A DNA stretch of 12,857 nt from SCTD01 sp036675425. Its GTDB lineage: Bacteria; Actinomycetota; Actinomycetes; Mycobacteriales; SCTD01. Shown one piece after another: positions 5,655 through 11,687 of this stretch; positions within the stretch are counted from its first letter, which is position 1, and each line of letters opens with the position of its first letter. The notes under the pieces are model-generated. The model saw only the letters and a program-made list of their open reading frames with translations. It searched no databases and had not been told where the DNA came from. Position numbers and translations under genes: made by a program. The stretch is taken from contig JAKFFB010000252.1 in NCBI GenBank assembly GCA_036675425.1, positions 1 through 12,857 of the forward strand, written 5' to 3'.

Positions 5655-6869
5655 ATGAGCGCACCCGCACCGCACCGCGTGGCCAGCGAGGTCGGCCGGC
5701 TGCGCACCGTCCTGCTGCACCGCCCCGGCGCCGAGCTGCAGCGGCTCACCCCGCGCAACAGCGCCGACCTGCTCTTCGACGGGCTGCCCTGGGTCGCCCG
5801 CGCGCAGGAGGAGCACGACGGCTTCGCGCAGGCCGTGCGCGACCGCGGTGTCGAGGTGCTCTACCTGACCGAGCTGCTGGTCGAGACGCTCGACAACCCG
5901 GAGGCCCGGCAGGAGGTCGTCGAGTCGGCGGTCGCCCCGACCGTCGTCGGCCCGTCCCTCGCGACCGTCCTGCGGCAGTGGCTGCTCGACCTGCCCAGCG
6001 TCGACCTGTCAGCGGTGCTCTCCGCCGGCCTGACGCACGACGAGCTGCCCTCCCACGGACCGGACGGCGTGGTCGCGCGGCTGGCCGGCCCCGGTGACTT
6101 CGTCGTACGCCCGCTGCCCAACCTGCTCTTCACGCGCGACTCCTCGGTGTGGGTCGACGACCACGTCGCGATCACCAGCCCGTCCATGCACGCGCGGCAG
6201 CGGGAGCGGACTCTGACCGGCGCGATCTACCGGCACCACCCGCGCTTCGCCGGCACGCCGCTGCTCTACGGCGGCAACCGGGAGGAGGCGTGGTTCGAGG
6301 GCGGCGACGTGCTCGTGATGGCGCCGGGCGTCGTCGCCGTCGGCACCGGGCAGCGCACGACTCCTGCTGGCGTGGAGGCGTTCGCGGTGCGCGCGTTCGC
6401 CGCGGGGATCGCGCACACGGTGCTCGCCGTGCCGATCGCGCAGGAGCGCGCGACGATGCACCTCGACACGATCTGCACCATGGTCGACCGCGACGCGGTG
6501 GTGATGTTCCCGGCGGTCGCGGACACCCTCGCGGCCTACACCGTGACGCCGCACGACGAGCACGGCGTCACCGTCGCCGACCCGCAGCCGTTCCTCGTCG
6601 CGGCCGCTGCGGCGATGGGGATCGACCACCTGCGGACGATCGACACCGGGCTCGACCCGGTGACCGCCGAGCGGGAGCAGTGGGACGACGGCAACAACAC
6701 CCTCGCGCTGGCGCCGGGTCTGGTCGTCGCCTACGAGCGCAACACCGAGACCAACGACCGGCTGGAGAAGGCGGGCATCGAGGTCGTGCGGATCGCCGGC
6801 TCCGAGCTGGGCAGCGGACGGGGCGGGCCCCGCTGCATGAGCTGCCCGATCGCGCGGGACGCCCTCTAG
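5655..6869 (+). CDS. arcA: Arginine deiminase
   Basis: This enzyme hydrolyses L-arginine to L-citrulline and ammonia in the cytoplasm. The 404 residues match the usual length of about 400-420. All key guanidine-modifying residues are visible: Asp162 (LLFTRDSSVWV), Glu215 (WFEGGD), His269 and Asp271 (ATMHLDT), and the nucleophile Cys394 in GRGGPRCMSCP. The N-terminal VGRLRTVLLHRPG is also typical. The usual pathway partners (arcB ornithine carbamoyltransferase, arcC carbamate kinase, arcD antiporter) are absent here, so energy generation by the full ADI pathway is not indicated by this locus. Citrulline or ammonia supply, acid protection or arginine catabolism are alternatives. The start follows a TANNNT box by 6 bases. 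The stop codon is shared in a CTAG with the convergent gene. Confidence 0.95.
   Translation: MSAPAPHRVASEVGRLRTVLLHRPGAELQRLTPRNSADLLFDGLPWVARAQEEHDGFAQAVRDRGVEVLYLTELLVETLDNPEARQEVVESAVAPTVVGPSLATVLRQWLLDLPSVDLSAVLSAGLTHDELPSHGPDGVVARLAGPGDFVVRPLPNLLFTRDSSVWVDDHVAITSPSMHARQRERTLTGAIYRHHPRFAGTPLLYGGNREEAWFEGGDVLVMAPGVVAVGTGQRTTPAGVEAFAVRAFAAGIAHTVLAVPIAQERATMHLDTICTMVDRDAVVMFPAVADTLAAYTVTPHDEHGVTVADPQPFLVAAAAAMGIDHLRTIDTGLDPVTAEREQWDDGNNTLALAPGLVVAYERNTETNDRLEKAGIEVVRIAGSELGSGRGGPRCMSCPIARDAL
6866..6869. other. CTAG shared as both stop codons of a convergent pair
   Basis: The palindrome CTAG gives TAG to arcA on + (6867-6869) and TAG to the DUF5926 gene on - (6868-6866). There is no intergenic space and no terminator hairpin at the junction, so the transcripts must run into each other. 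Confidence 0.9.
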
Positions 6870-7831
6870 TTCAGGGTGAGCTGCCGGCTGAGCAGGCCGG
6901 AGCGCGCGCGCCGCTGCTCGACCGTCAGCGGCTGGTCGGTGGCGAGCGCCTCGTCGAGCCGGGCGCGCAGGGCGACGGCCGGCTCCTCCATCGCCTCGGC
7001 CTCCCGGTCGAGCGGTGCGTCCCACACCGGCACGAGCAGGCCGTGCGCGCGGAAGCTGCCGACGTAGCGCGTGTCCGGGCCGATCCCGAGACCGCCGTCG
7101 ACGGTGAGCCGCGCGAGCGCGTCGAGCAGCTCGTCCTCGGCCTCCGGCAGGACCCAGCGCAGGTGGGTGCGCTCCTTCATCCGGCACCAGTAGGCCGACG
7201 GCACCGACGACAGCCTCGCCGTCGGGACGACGGAGGCGTTCGCGCGCTCCATCGACGCCGCGACCTCGCCGGTCGGGTCGGCCGCGCCCTCGACCCAGTA
7301 GTCGAAGCCGGGGTGCAGCGTGATGTCGAGCGCGTCGTCGGTGAGCAGGTCCTGCAGCCGCGGGCCGGGACCGGGCAGGCCGGGGGGCTGCACGCTGCTG
7401 CCCGGCGCGGCGTCGAGGGCGAGCTGCAGCGCGTGCGCCAGGTCGCGGCTCACGTCACCGGAGCGCGACTGCACCTGCAGGCCGAGGAAGACCTTGCCGT
7501 CGGCGCGGACCATCGCCGGCCAGGCCAGCGGGAGCACGGTCGACAGGGTGATCTCGCGCGACGGGTCGTCCTTGAGCCGCAGCGGTGCGGTCGCGGCCGG
7601 GACGATCTCGCGCAGCGCGATCCAGTCCGTCTCGTCGGCACGACCGGCGAACGGGCGCGCGACAAGCCGCCGGTCGTCGCCGGATCCCTTGCCGTGACAG
7701 GCCTTGTAGCGCTTGCCGCTCCCGCACGGGCACGGCTCGCGCGCGCCGACGACGGGAACGGGCGCGTTCGGGTCGGCGGCAGGTGAGGGCGCGCCGGTCG
7801 GTCGCGCGGGCGGGCGGCGTCGGCTGCTGAT
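6866..7831 (-). CDS. DUF5926 family protein with N-terminal SEC-C zinc motif, apparent ATC start
   Basis: This is a 321-residue protein of unknown function. A basic, proline-rich N-terminus (residues 1-30) leads to a SEC-C motif, EPCPCGSGKRYKACHG at 32-47. Its Cys34, Cys36, Cys45 and His46 are the expected zinc ligands, as at the SecA C-terminus. The rest (VARPFAGRADETDW, REIVPAATAPL, TVLPLAWPA, LQVQSRSGDVSRDLAHAL) matches DUF5926, as far as I recall the family. The frame is open up to a TAG at 7870-7868, but it contains no ATG, GTG, TTG or CTG before the SEC-C motif. The ATC at 7831-7829 has GAGGAG 6 bases upstream and yields a start (MSSRRRPPAR) typical of relatives. The first standard start, GTG at 7537, would remove the zinc motif. 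A base error at the start codon is the main alternative. Confidence 0.82.
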   Translation of the reverse strand: MSSRRRPPARPTGAPSPAADPNAPVPVVGAREPCPCGSGKRYKACHGKGSGDDRRLVARPFAGRADETDWIALREIVPAATAPLRLKDDPSREITLSTVLPLAWPAMVRADGKVFLGLQVQSRSGDVSRDLAHALQLALDAAPGSSVQPPGLPGPGPRLQDLLTDDALDITLHPGFDYWVEGAADPTGEVAASMERANASVVPTARLSSVPSAYWCRMKERTHLRWVLPEAEDELLDALARLTVDGGLGIGPDTRYVGSFRAHGLLVPVWDAPLDREAEAMEEPAVALRARLDEALATDQPLTVEQRRARSGLLSRQLTLN

Positions 7832-7837
7832 CGCGGG

Positions 7838-7843
7838 CTCCTC
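7838..7843 (-). promoter_or_regulatory. Shine-Dalgarno that marks the ATC start of the DUF5926 gene
   Basis: On the minus strand GAGGAG (7843-7838) is followed by six bases (CCCGCG) and then ATC (7831-7829). Motif and spacing are near ideal. It is the only such site between the upstream stop and the SEC-C motif. Confidence 0.65.
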
Positions 7844-7864
7844 GGGGTGCGGCGGGTTGTCGGC

Positions 7865-7870
7865 AGCCTA
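7865..7870 (-). promoter_or_regulatory. -10 box of the DUF5926 gene
   Basis: On the minus strand TAGGCT (TANNNT) would start transcription near 7858. That gives a leader of about 27 bases that includes the GAGGAG site. It lies in CCTAGGAC (7867-7874 on +), the same 8-mer as at 4596-4603. Confidence 0.4.
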
Positions 7871-7910
7871 GGACGGGCGAGGGAGGCCCGGCTGCCCCAG
7901 ACTCGGCTCC

Positions 7911-8849
7911 ATGACGGTCGCGGTGGTGGGTGCCGGCATCGCGGGTGCCGCCTGCGCTCGGGCGCTGCACGCAGCCGGGGTCGACGTCACGATCCTCGAC
8001 CGCGGACGCGTGCCCGGCGGGCGGCTCGCGTCGCGCCGCTTCGACGGGCGACCGGTCGACCTCGGCGCGTCGTACCTCACCGCCCGCGACGAGCGCTTCG
8101 CCGCTGTCGTCGACGACTGGTGCGCGCGCGGGCTCGCGCATCCGTGGACCGACGCCTTCCACGTCGCGACGCCCGCCGGGCTGGGCGAGCGCAAGAGCGG
8201 ACCGCTGCGCTACGGGACGCGGGGCGGGCTCCGCTCGCTGGTCGTCGACCTGCTGTCGCCACTGACCGTCACGCAGTCGGTGCAGGTGACCTCCGTCGGT
8301 CCCGGCCCGGTGGTCGACGGGAGGGCGTACGACGCCGTCGTCCTGGCGATGCCCGACCCGCAGGCGCTGCCGCTGCTGGTCGACCTGCCGGACGAGCGCG
8401 CGCAGCTGGCCGACCGGATCTGGGAGCCGGTGCTCGCGCTGGCGGCGCGCTTCCCGTCGCGCAGCTGGGACCTCGACGGCTGCTTCGTCGAGGGCAGCGA
8501 CGTCCTCGGCTGGATCGCCGACGACGGGCAGCGGCGCGGGGACGGCGCACCGGTTCTCGTCGCGCACTCGACGTCGGCGCTCGCCGCCGGACACCTCACC
8601 GACCCGACCGCTGCGGGACCGGCGCTGCTCGACGCGCTGCAGTCGATGCTCGGGATCGGCGCGGCGCCGGAGTGGTCGTTCGTGCAGAGATGGACGTACG
8701 CCCGTCCTCTCGATGCGCGCGAGATCCCCTACTGGTCAGGCGATTCCGGGGTGTCACTGTGCGGCGACGGCTGGGGGTCGCCGCGCGTCGAGACGGCGTG
8801 GCTGTCGGGCCACCTGCTGGGGAAGGCGCTGGCCGAGCGGCTGGGCTAG
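7911..8849 (+). CDS. Renalase-like FAD-dependent oxidoreductase
   Basis: This is a 312-residue flavoprotein with an N-terminal Rossmann dinucleotide fold: VAVVGAGIAGAACARAL with Gly7, Gly9 and Gly12, and the acidic end of beta2 in TILDRGR. PGGRLASRR and VDLGASYLTARDERF follow, as in renalase and related amine-oxidase-like proteins. LCGDGWGSPRVETAWLSG near the C-terminus is the second FAD contact typical of the group. Bacterial renalases oxidise the 2- or 6-dihydro isomers of NAD(P)H; substrate assignment here is by resemblance only. The length (about 310) fits renalase rather than longer amine oxidases or phytoene desaturases. The ATG gives the compact MTVAVVGAG start. No good Shine-Dalgarno is seen; a weak CAGACT box lies 7 bases upstream. 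The stop is shared in a CTAG with the convergent GDPD gene. Confidence 0.82.
   Translation: MTVAVVGAGIAGAACARALHAAGVDVTILDRGRVPGGRLASRRFDGRPVDLGASYLTARDERFAAVVDDWCARGLAHPWTDAFHVATPAGLGERKSGPLRYGTRGGLRSLVVDLLSPLTVTQSVQVTSVGPGPVVDGRAYDAVVLAMPDPQALPLLVDLPDERAQLADRIWEPVLALAARFPSRSWDLDGCFVEGSDVLGWIADDGQRRGDGAPVLVAHSTSALAAGHLTDPTAAGPALLDALQSMLGIGAAPEWSFVQRWTYARPLDAREIPYWSGDSGVSLCGDGWGSPRVETAWLSGHLLGKALAERLG
8846..8849. other. Second CTAG shared as both stop codons of a convergent pair
   Basis: CTAG supplies the TAG of the renalase-like gene on + (8847-8849) and the TAG of the phosphodiesterase gene on - (8848-8846). The arrangement is identical to that at 6866-6869. Confidence 0.9.
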
Positions 8850-9679
8850 GCGCGGGCGGCGATCATCCGGCGCACGCGCGCGGGGTCGTTGCTGATGATG
8901 ACGTCGACCCCGAGGTCGAGCATCAGCTCGATGTCCGCGGGCTCGTCGACGGTGTAGCAGTGCACCCGGTTGTTCTGGTCGTGCACGCGCTCGACGTAGC
9001 CGGGGTACTTCTTCAGCACCCGCAGCGCGACGCCGGCGCTGCGGACCTGCGCGGGCAGCCGGCCGTCGCGGTAGCGGACCGGGACGCGCTCCATCAGGAA
9101 CACGGTCGGGAGCAGCGGCGCCATCACGTGCACGCGGCGCAGCGAGGTCGCCGCGAAGGACATGACCGTCACCGGCGAGACCGAGCGGGACAGCGGAGCG
9201 GCCAGCCCGTAGCGGCTCAGCAGCTCGACCAGGCTGCGCTCGACGAGACCGCCGTACCTCGTCGGGTGCTTGGTCTCGATGTGCAGCTCGACCTGCTTCC
9301 CGGTCGGAGTGCGACGGTCGAGCGCGAGCTGCAGCAGCCGCTCGAGGGTGAGCACCGACCGGCGCTCGGGGTCCTGGTCGGCCTCCTCCCAGGCGGCCTC
9401 CAGGAGCGGGTCGCCCTGCCGCGCCTTCCACGACGCGAAGTCGAGGTCGTTGAGCTCGGCGAGCTCCAGCGTCGACAGCACGCCGCGCCCGTCACTGACC
9501 CGGTCGATGCGCCGGTCGTGGACGCAGACCAGCACCCCGTCGCGGGTGAGCCGCACGTCGCACTCGAGCGCGTCGGCGCCCTCCTCGAGCGCGAGCTCGT
9601 AGGCGTCGAGCGTGTGCTCGGCCTTCGACGCTGACGAGCCCCGGTGGGCCACGACCTGCACGGGCCGGAGGAGGGGCAC
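8846..9679 (-). CDS. Glycerophosphodiester phosphodiesterase (GDPD) family protein
   Basis: GDPD enzymes hydrolyse glycerophosphodiesters to sn-glycerol-3-phosphate and an alcohol. This 277-residue protein has the full active-site pattern: His12-Arg13 in VVAHRG, the metal ligands Glu39 and Asp41 in ALECDV, and the catalytic His54 in VCVHD. A further conserved acidic residue lies in ELHIETKHP. The C-terminal VHCYTVDEPADIELMLDLGVDVIISNDP is the standard last strand-helix unit with its substrate-binding tryptophan position occupied by Tyr. No signal peptide is visible, so it is probably cytoplasmic, of the UgpQ type. The GTG start has GGAAGG 9 bases upstream, and the protein begins just before the HRG motif as expected. 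It lies 33 bases downstream of the 2-hydroxyacid dehydrogenase gene and may share its transcript. Confidence 0.92.
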   Translation of the reverse strand: MPLLRPVQVVAHRGSSASKAEHTLDAYELALEEGADALECDVRLTRDGVLVCVHDRRIDRVSDGRGVLSTLELAELNDLDFASWKARQGDPLLEAAWEEADQDPERRSVLTLERLLQLALDRRTPTGKQVELHIETKHPTRYGGLVERSLVELLSRYGLAAPLSRSVSPVTVMSFAATSLRRVHVMAPLLPTVFLMERVPVRYRDGRLPAQVRSAGVALRVLKKYPGYVERVHDQNNRVHCYTVDEPADIELMLDLGVDVIISNDPARVRRMIAARA

Positions 9680-9712
9680 GAGGCTGATCCTTCCCGCTGC
9701 TGCGCGGTCCTG

Positions 9713-10675
9713 TCAGCCGGACAGGCGGCGACGCACCGCGGGATCTGCGCCGTTGACGACGTCGACCGCCGGCTCGCCGTCGAGGACGCGGGTGAGGTTG
9801 GCGGTGCTCTGCCCGAGGATGCGGCCCGCCGCCTGCGCGCTCGAGCCGGCCATGTGCGGGCTGAGCAGCACCCTCGGGGCGGTGCGCAGCGGCGAGTCAG
9901 CGGGCAGCGGCTCGACGGAGAAGACGTCGAGAGCGGCCCCGCCGAGGTGCCCCCTCTCCAGCGCGGCGACCAGCGCCGGCTCGTCGACCACCTCACCGCG
10001 CGCGCCGTTGACGAGCAGCGCCCCGGACCTCATCCGGCCGGCGTCGAGCAGGTTGCGCGTCTGCTCGCCGAGCGCGATGACCAGGACGACGACGTCACTG
10101 GTGGCGATGAGCTCGTCGAGCTCGGCGTACTCCGCCGGTGCGTCGTCGCGCCGGCTGCGGGACCAGTAGCGGACGTCGCAGTCGAAGGCGCGGAAGAGCT
10201 CGGCCGTACGACGCCCGATCGCGCCCATCCCGACCACGCCGACGCGGCTGCCGGCGAGCTCGCGGCCGCCCATCGTCGTCTGCTTCCACTCGCCGCGACG
10301 GACCGACGCGTCCGCCTCCACGGTGTGCCGGAGCAGCGACAGCGTCGCCGACAGGCACCACTCCGCGACGCTGGTCGCGTTGGCTCCGGCGCAGTTCGCG
10401 ACCGGCACGCCCGCCGCGGCGAACGCGTCGAGGTCGATCCCGTCGGTGCCGACGCTCGGCTGCTGCACGAAGCAGACCCGCGGTCCGGGCTCGATCAGCC
10501 GCAGGCTCGGCGACCAGTCACCGATCACCATGTCGACCTCGGGCAGCAGGCGCGCGACCTCGTCCTGGGTGCGCTCCTTCGGCGTGACCAGCTCCATCCG
10601 CGGGTCGGCGAACAGCGACTCCAGGATCTCGTGCGGGAGCGGGGGCAGGGCGAGCACGCGCCAGAGGTCGGTCAC
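9713..10675 (-). CDS. D-isomer-specific 2-hydroxyacid dehydrogenase family protein
   Basis: This is a 320-residue NAD(P)-dependent dehydrogenase that reduces 2-keto acids or oxidises D-2-hydroxy acids. The cofactor motif VGMGAIGRRTAELF has Gly149, Gly151 and Gly154. The catalytic residues are Arg226 (NGARGEVVDE), Glu255 (FSVEPLP) and His274 (LSPHMAG). The substrate loop VQQPSVGTDGID and GANATSVAEW are also typical. The residue after the second beta-strand (YWSRSRR) is basic, which hints at NADPH preference. The specific substrate is not identifiable. I start it at GTG 10675 (VTDLWRVLAL): longer reading frames would run into the divergent SdpI-family gene. GAGAGG lies 8 bases upstream. GDPD follows 33 bases later, probably as an operon. 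Confidence 0.88.
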   Translation of the reverse strand: MTDLWRVLALPPLPHEILESLFADPRMELVTPKERTQDEVARLLPEVDMVIGDWSPSLRLIEPGPRVCFVQQPSVGTDGIDLDAFAAAGVPVANCAGANATSVAEWCLSATLSLLRHTVEADASVRRGEWKQTTMGGRELAGSRVGVVGMGAIGRRTAELFRAFDCDVRYWSRSRRDDAPAEYAELDELIATSDVVVLVIALGEQTRNLLDAGRMRSGALLVNGARGEVVDEPALVAALERGHLGGAALDVFSVEPLPADSPLRTAPRVLLSPHMAGSSAQAAGRILGQSTANLTRVLDGEPAVDVVNGADPAVRRRLSG

Positions 10676-10733
10676 CGGGAGAGCCTCTCGCGAGCAGCCC
10701 CCCGCATCCCGTCGGGGGTGCGACCATGTGCCG
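10676..10733. promoter_or_regulatory. Divergent intergenic region with short palindrome
   Basis: These 58 bases separate two divergent genes and must hold both promoters. GAGAG-C-CTCTC at 10679-10689 is a perfect palindrome covering the probable Shine-Dalgarno of the dehydrogenase gene. GACCAT at 10722-10727 lies 6 bases before the ATG at 10734, the spacing of the leaderless boxes in this window, but lacks the first T. Both assignments are weak. Confidence 0.3.
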
Positions 10734-11078
10734 ATGGGACCGTTCTTCGGGATCATCGGCGCGGGCTTCCTGTGGCTGGCCTGGCTGATGCAGCAGGAAC
10801 GGTTGCCGAGGAACGGGCTGGTCGGGATGCGGACCAAGGCGACCATGGCGAGCGACGCCGCGTGGAACGCTTCCCATCGCGCGAGCGCGTGGTCCGTCGC
10901 GCTCGCGGGGCTCGTCCTGGTGGTCGTCGGCGTGTGGCTCCTGGTGTCCCGCCCGGCGGCGAGCTCCAGCCGCAACGTGGTTCTCGCGACGTGCGTCGCC
11001 ATCCTCGTCGTCATCGTCATCGGCGGCGTCCAGGCCGACCGCGTCGCCAGGGGAACCTCGAGCGCGTCCAGTGGCTAG
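10734..11078 (+). CDS. SdpI-family small membrane protein
   Basis: This is a 114-residue protein with three hydrophobic segments: about 3-20 (PFFGIIGAGFLWLAWLM), about 50-72 (ASAWSVALAGLVLVVVGVWLL) and about 82-101 (NVVLATCVAILVVIVIGGV). The loop RNGLVGMRTKATMASDAAW followed by ASHRAS is the hallmark of the SdpI domain, named after the Bacillus subtilis immunity and signalling protein for the SdpC toxin. Most actinobacterial members have no known role, and no SdpC-like toxin or SdpR-like regulator is visible here, so an immunity function is not supported. The ATG gives the first membrane helix directly. Its last 8 bases overlap the start of the next gene, implying translational coupling. Confidence 0.8.
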   Translation: MGPFFGIIGAGFLWLAWLMQQERLPRNGLVGMRTKATMASDAAWNASHRASAWSVALAGLVLVVVGVWLLVSRPAASSSRNVVLATCVAILVVIVIGGVQADRVARGTSSASSG

Positions 11079-11652
11079 CGCGACGAGACCCCTCCGGTAC
11101 TCGATCAACGTCACCCTCGACGGCTGCTGCCATCACGAGGCGGGTCTCCCCCCGGACGAGGAGTCGATGGACTACTGGACCGCTGCCATGGAGCAGGCCG
11201 ATGCCCTGCTGTACGGCCGCGTGACCTACGAGATGATGGAGTCGGCGTGGCGGCGGCCGGCCACGGGCACCTGGCCTGACTGGATGGGTGAGTGGGAGGT
11301 CCCGTTCGCTGACGCCATCGACCGGGCGAAGAAGTACGTCGTGTCGGGCACGCTGCCCGGGGTCGACTGGAACGCCGAGCTGGTGCAGGGGGACCTGAGG
11401 CAGGCGGTCGAGCGGCTCAAGGCGGAGCCAGGCGAGGGCCTGTGGGTGGGTGGCGTGACGCTCCCGCTGGCCCTGGCGGATCTGGGGCTGATCGACGAGT
11501 ACGAGTTCGTCGTGCACCCGGTCGTTGCCGGGCACGGGCCGACGTTGCTGGCCGGCCTCCGCGAGCGCTTGGCACTCGAGCTGGTGGATCGTCATGCGTT
11601 CCGCTCCGGGGCGGTGGCCCTCCTGTACCGACCCGCGCAGGCCGCGGCCTGA
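11071..11652 (+). CDS. Dihydrofolate reductase family protein (RibD C-terminal domain-like)
   Basis: This is a 193-residue soluble NADPH-dependent reductase-like protein of the RibD_C/DHFR superfamily, similar to the stand-alone YyaP/YwjB-type proteins. Visible features are the opening strand RYSINVTLDG, ADALLYGRVTYEMM (the GR-x-T-Y cofactor motif), YVVSGTLPGVDWN, LWVGGVTLPLALADLGLIDEY and HPVVAGHGPTLL. It is not a true DHFR for folate by these motifs, and the substrate is unknown. DGCCHH replaces the usual DGYIA-like stretch after the first strand, an unusual Cys-Cys-His-His cluster. The GTG start overlaps the SdpI-family gene by 8 bases in a different frame, so its translation is probably coupled. 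It is convergent with the HNH gene across 35 bases. Confidence 0.85.
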   Translation: MASATRPLRYSINVTLDGCCHHEAGLPPDEESMDYWTAAMEQADALLYGRVTYEMMESAWRRPATGTWPDWMGEWEVPFADAIDRAKKYVVSGTLPGVDWNAELVQGDLRQAVERLKAEPGEGLWVGGVTLPLALADLGLIDEYEFVVHPVVAGHGPTLLAGLRERLALELVDRHAFRSGAVALLYRPAQAAA

Positions 11653-11687
11653 CGCGATGTCCTGACTCCGGATCAGACCAGATGAGA
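11653..11687. other. Short convergent gap with a 7-base direct repeat
   Basis: The gap is relatively AT-rich for this window. GATCAGA occurs at 11671-11677 and 11686-11692, 15 bases apart, the second copy spanning the HNH stop codon. No terminator hairpin with a T-run was found. Confidence 0.3.

Noticed and set aside
5655..6869. A complete arginine deiminase (ADI) energy pathway operon
   Set aside because: Neither ornithine carbamoyltransferase, carbamate kinase nor an arginine/ornithine antiporter is encoded in the flanking DNA.
7537..7537. GTG at 7537 as the start of the DUF5926 gene
   Set aside because: The frame continues upstream with a perfect SEC-C motif and a family-like N-terminus, and a good Shine-Dalgarno points to the ATC at 7831. 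A start at 7537 would delete about 98 conserved residues.
6149..9634. Very long plus-strand open frames (6149-7786 and 7847-9634) crossing several genes
   Set aside because: They run over parts of arcA, the DUF5926 gene, the renalase-like gene and GDPD on both strands, are Arg-rich, and have no recognisable domain. GC-rich third positions explain the lack of stops.
10679..10689. GAGAGCCTCTC as an RNA hairpin masking the dehydrogenase ribosome site
   Set aside because: The two arms are separated by one base, too few for an RNA loop without losing pairs. It could at most be a DNA palindrome and is only 11 bases long.
10676..11020. N-terminal extension of the 2-hydroxyacid dehydrogenase up to 11020
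   Set aside because: It lies antisense to the SdpI-family gene, and the family's N-terminal strand begins right after GTG 10675.
9644..11224. A 526-codon plus-strand frame opposite the 2-hydroxyacid dehydrogenase
   Set aside because: It is antisense to a gene with intact catalytic residues and has no motif of its own.
10734..11652. An SDP-type toxin/immunity system
   Set aside because: Only an SdpI-like protein is present. No SdpC-like secreted toxin, SdpA/B processing proteins or SdpR-type repressor is seen nearby.
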